From Paenibacillus sp. HGH0039 (GTDB lineage: Bacteria > Bacillota > Bacilli > Paenibacillales > NBRC-103111): a stretch of 64,000 nt of DNA. Under the pieces are notes generated by a model. That model had not been told where the DNA came from, ran no database searches, and saw only the letters and a list, made by a program, of their open reading frames with translations. The stretch's first letter is position 1, and each line of letters opens with the position of its first letter. Position numbers and translations under genes: made by a program. This document shows, in pieces, positions 62,744 through 64,000 of the stretch. The DNA lies in NCBI RefSeq assembly GCF_000411255.1, contig NZ_KE150413.1, positions 2,022,580 to 2,086,579 on the forward strand, written 5' to 3'.

Positions 62744-64000
62744 TCAGTAAAGGCCGAGCGAGATGTATTTGATCTCTACGTACTCCTCGATCCCGTATTT
62801 GCCGCCTTCCCGGCCGAGGCCGCTTTCTTTCATGCCTCCGAACGGGGCTTGGGCGGAAGAAGGCAGGCCGTCGTTTACGCCGACGATGCCGTACTGAAGC
62901 CGTTCGGCGAGGCGGATGGCGTGATTGATGTTGGATGTGAACACGTAGGACGCGAGCCCGAAAGGAGAATCGTTCGCCTGCCGGACGGCATCGTCCGGAT
63001 CGGTAAATTCCACGATCGGCGCAACAGGTCCGAACGTTTCTTCCTTCATGATCAGCATAGAGCCGGTTACGCCCGTAAGCAGAGTCGGCTCGAAAAAGTA
63101 GCCGGCATGCTCAGGCACTTCCTTCCGGCTGCCGCCCGTAATGACGGTTGCTCCGCGTTCCACGGCATCCGACACATGCTTCTGAATCTTGTTTAGGCCG
63201 TCTTCGTCAATGACGGGCCCGATTGCGGAGTCCGGGTCCATGCCGTCGCCTACCTTCAGGGCCCGGATTTTGTCCGCCAGCAGGTTTTCGAACGCTGCGC
63301 GGATGCCCTTCTGGACGTAAATCCGGTTGGCGCATACGCAGGTTTGTCCGGCATTGCGGAACTTCGACAGCAAGGTCTGCTCGGCGGCCAGTTCTACGTC
63401 GGCATCGTCCAGCACAATCACCGGGGCGTGTCCGCCCAGCTCCAGCGATATTTTCTTCATCGTATCGGCGGAAGCGCGCATAATGTGCTTGCCGACCTCC
63501 GTCGATCCGGTGAAGGTCACTTTAGCCACCCGGGAGTCCGCAAACAGCGTATCGCCGATCACGGAGGCTTCTCCGGTCACGATGTTGAGTACCCCGGCGG
63601 GTATTCCGGCTTCTTCGGCCAGCTTGGCCATGTACAGCGCCGTTAACGGCGTCTGCTCCGCGGGCTTGACGATGCAGGTGCAGCCTGCCGCGAGCGCCGG
63701 ACCTACCTTGCGCGTGATCATGGCGGCGGGGAAATTCCAAGGCGTGATCGCGGCCACGACACCGACGGGCTGACGAAGGACAAACATCCGCTTGCCCGAG
63801 CTGGTTGCCGGGATGATGTCCCCGTAAAGCCGCTTGGCTTCCTCGGCATACCAGGATATGAAGCTGGCCGCGTAGGTGATTTCGCCTTTGGCTTCGGATA
63901 ACGGCTTGCCCTGTTCGGCTGTCATCGTTTCGGCCAGGTCTTCCTGATGCCGCATCAGCAGGTGGTACCAGCGCATCAGTATATCGGAACGCTCGTAAGC
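62744..64000 (-). CDS. Aldehyde dehydrogenase, succinate-semialdehyde type (partial)
   Basis: About 419 codons; the N-terminal ~65 residues lie beyond the right edge, since the frame continues as AYERSDILMRWYHLLM past the first internal Met. Motifs: ITPWNFPAAM, FTGSTEVGKHIM, the general base in ELGGHAPVIVLDDAD, catalytic Cys in NAGQTCVCANR, and the C-terminal GLGREGGKYGIEEYVEIKY. This looks like the GabD/succinate-semialdehyde or glutarate-semialdehyde group, NADP or NAD dependent; exact substrate uncertain. Confidence 0.92.
   Translation of the reverse strand, partial: AYERSDILMRWYHLLMRHQEDLAETMTAEQGKPLSEAKGEITYAASFISWYAEEAKRLYGDIIPATSSGKRMFVLRQPVGVVAAITPWNFPAAMITRKVGPALAAGCTCIVKPAEQTPLTALYMAKLAEEAGIPAGVLNIVTGEASVIGDTLFADSRVAKVTFTGSTEVGKHIMRASADTMKKISLELGGHAPVIVLDDADVELAAEQTLLSKFRNAGQTCVCANRIYVQKGIRAAFENLLADKIRALKVGDGMDPDSAIGPVIDEDGLNKIQKHVSDAVERGATVITGGSRKEVPEHAGYFFEPTLLTGVTGSMLIMKEETFGPVAPIVEFTDPDDAVRQANDSPFGLASYVFTSNINHAIRLAERLQYGIVGVNDGLPSSAQAPFGGMKESGLGREGGKYGIEEYVEIKYISLGLY

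Overview
The window looks like chromosome of a spore-forming, moderately GC-rich Firmicute of the Paenibacillaceae type. Supporting signs are strong AGGAGG-type ribosome binding sites, frequent TTG/GTG starts, a Tlp spore protein, KapB, the MrfA/MrfB repair pair, ABC-F proteins of the YfmR and YkpA types, YojN/YojO-like proteins, a c-di-AMP (ydaO-type) riboswitch and a monoderm Tad pilus locus. I see no rRNA, tRNA, CRISPR array or insertion sequence. The first gene (GMC oxidoreductase) and the last gene (aldehyde dehydrogenase) run off the window.

1-11 kb: a leftward membrane sugar/alcohol dehydrogenase set (GMC flavoprotein, Tat-signal subunit III, cytochrome c lipoprotein), then metH, rnz, tlp, a DUF457 membrane protein and a nitroreductase. 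At 10.2-11.0 kb are decayed remnants of two carotenoid desaturase genes in opposite orientation.

11-21.7 kb: mainly nucleic acid repair and modification. mrfA and mrfB are separated by a GNAT acetyltransferase gene. An AT-richer VOC gene and a 750 bp gene-free stretch follow. Then comes a compact cluster of an Fpg-family glycosylase, endonuclease IV, a cREC-type receiver-like protein overlapping nfo, an ABC ATPase and an RlmM-like methyltransferase, with tspO convergent to it.

21.7-33.1 kb: a complete Gram-positive Tad/Flp (type IVb) pilus operon. It has a near-consensus promoter, a leader terminator that looks like an attenuator, a 31-codon membrane peptide gene, TadZ, TadA, TadB, TadC, Flp pilin, a pseudopilin-like protein, a long TadG-like protein, TadE, prepilin peptidase and a DUF6382/FHA protein.

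33-47 kb: Dabb protein, LysM-CAP secreted protein under the c-di-AMP riboswitch, M42 peptidase, two ABC-F ATPases, thioredoxin-like protein, KapB, a secreted TIM-barrel-like protein, Gfo/Idh/MocA oxidoreductase, a TRIC/UPF0126 membrane protein and a secreted stalk-domain protein.

47-54 kb: three tiny genes followed by a MoxR ATPase and vWA protein pair (YojN/YojO-like), then purT, an acyl-CoA thioesterase, an AIM24/TIGR00266 protein and a small acidic protein.

54-64 kb: a sulfate uptake operon (lipoprotein binding protein, CysT, CysW, CysA) with an alpha/beta hydrolase and a YezD-family protein at its end, behind a strong promoter with a CymR-like operator. After it come a purine (NCS2) permease, a second hydrolase, a small membrane protein and the partial aldehyde dehydrogenase.
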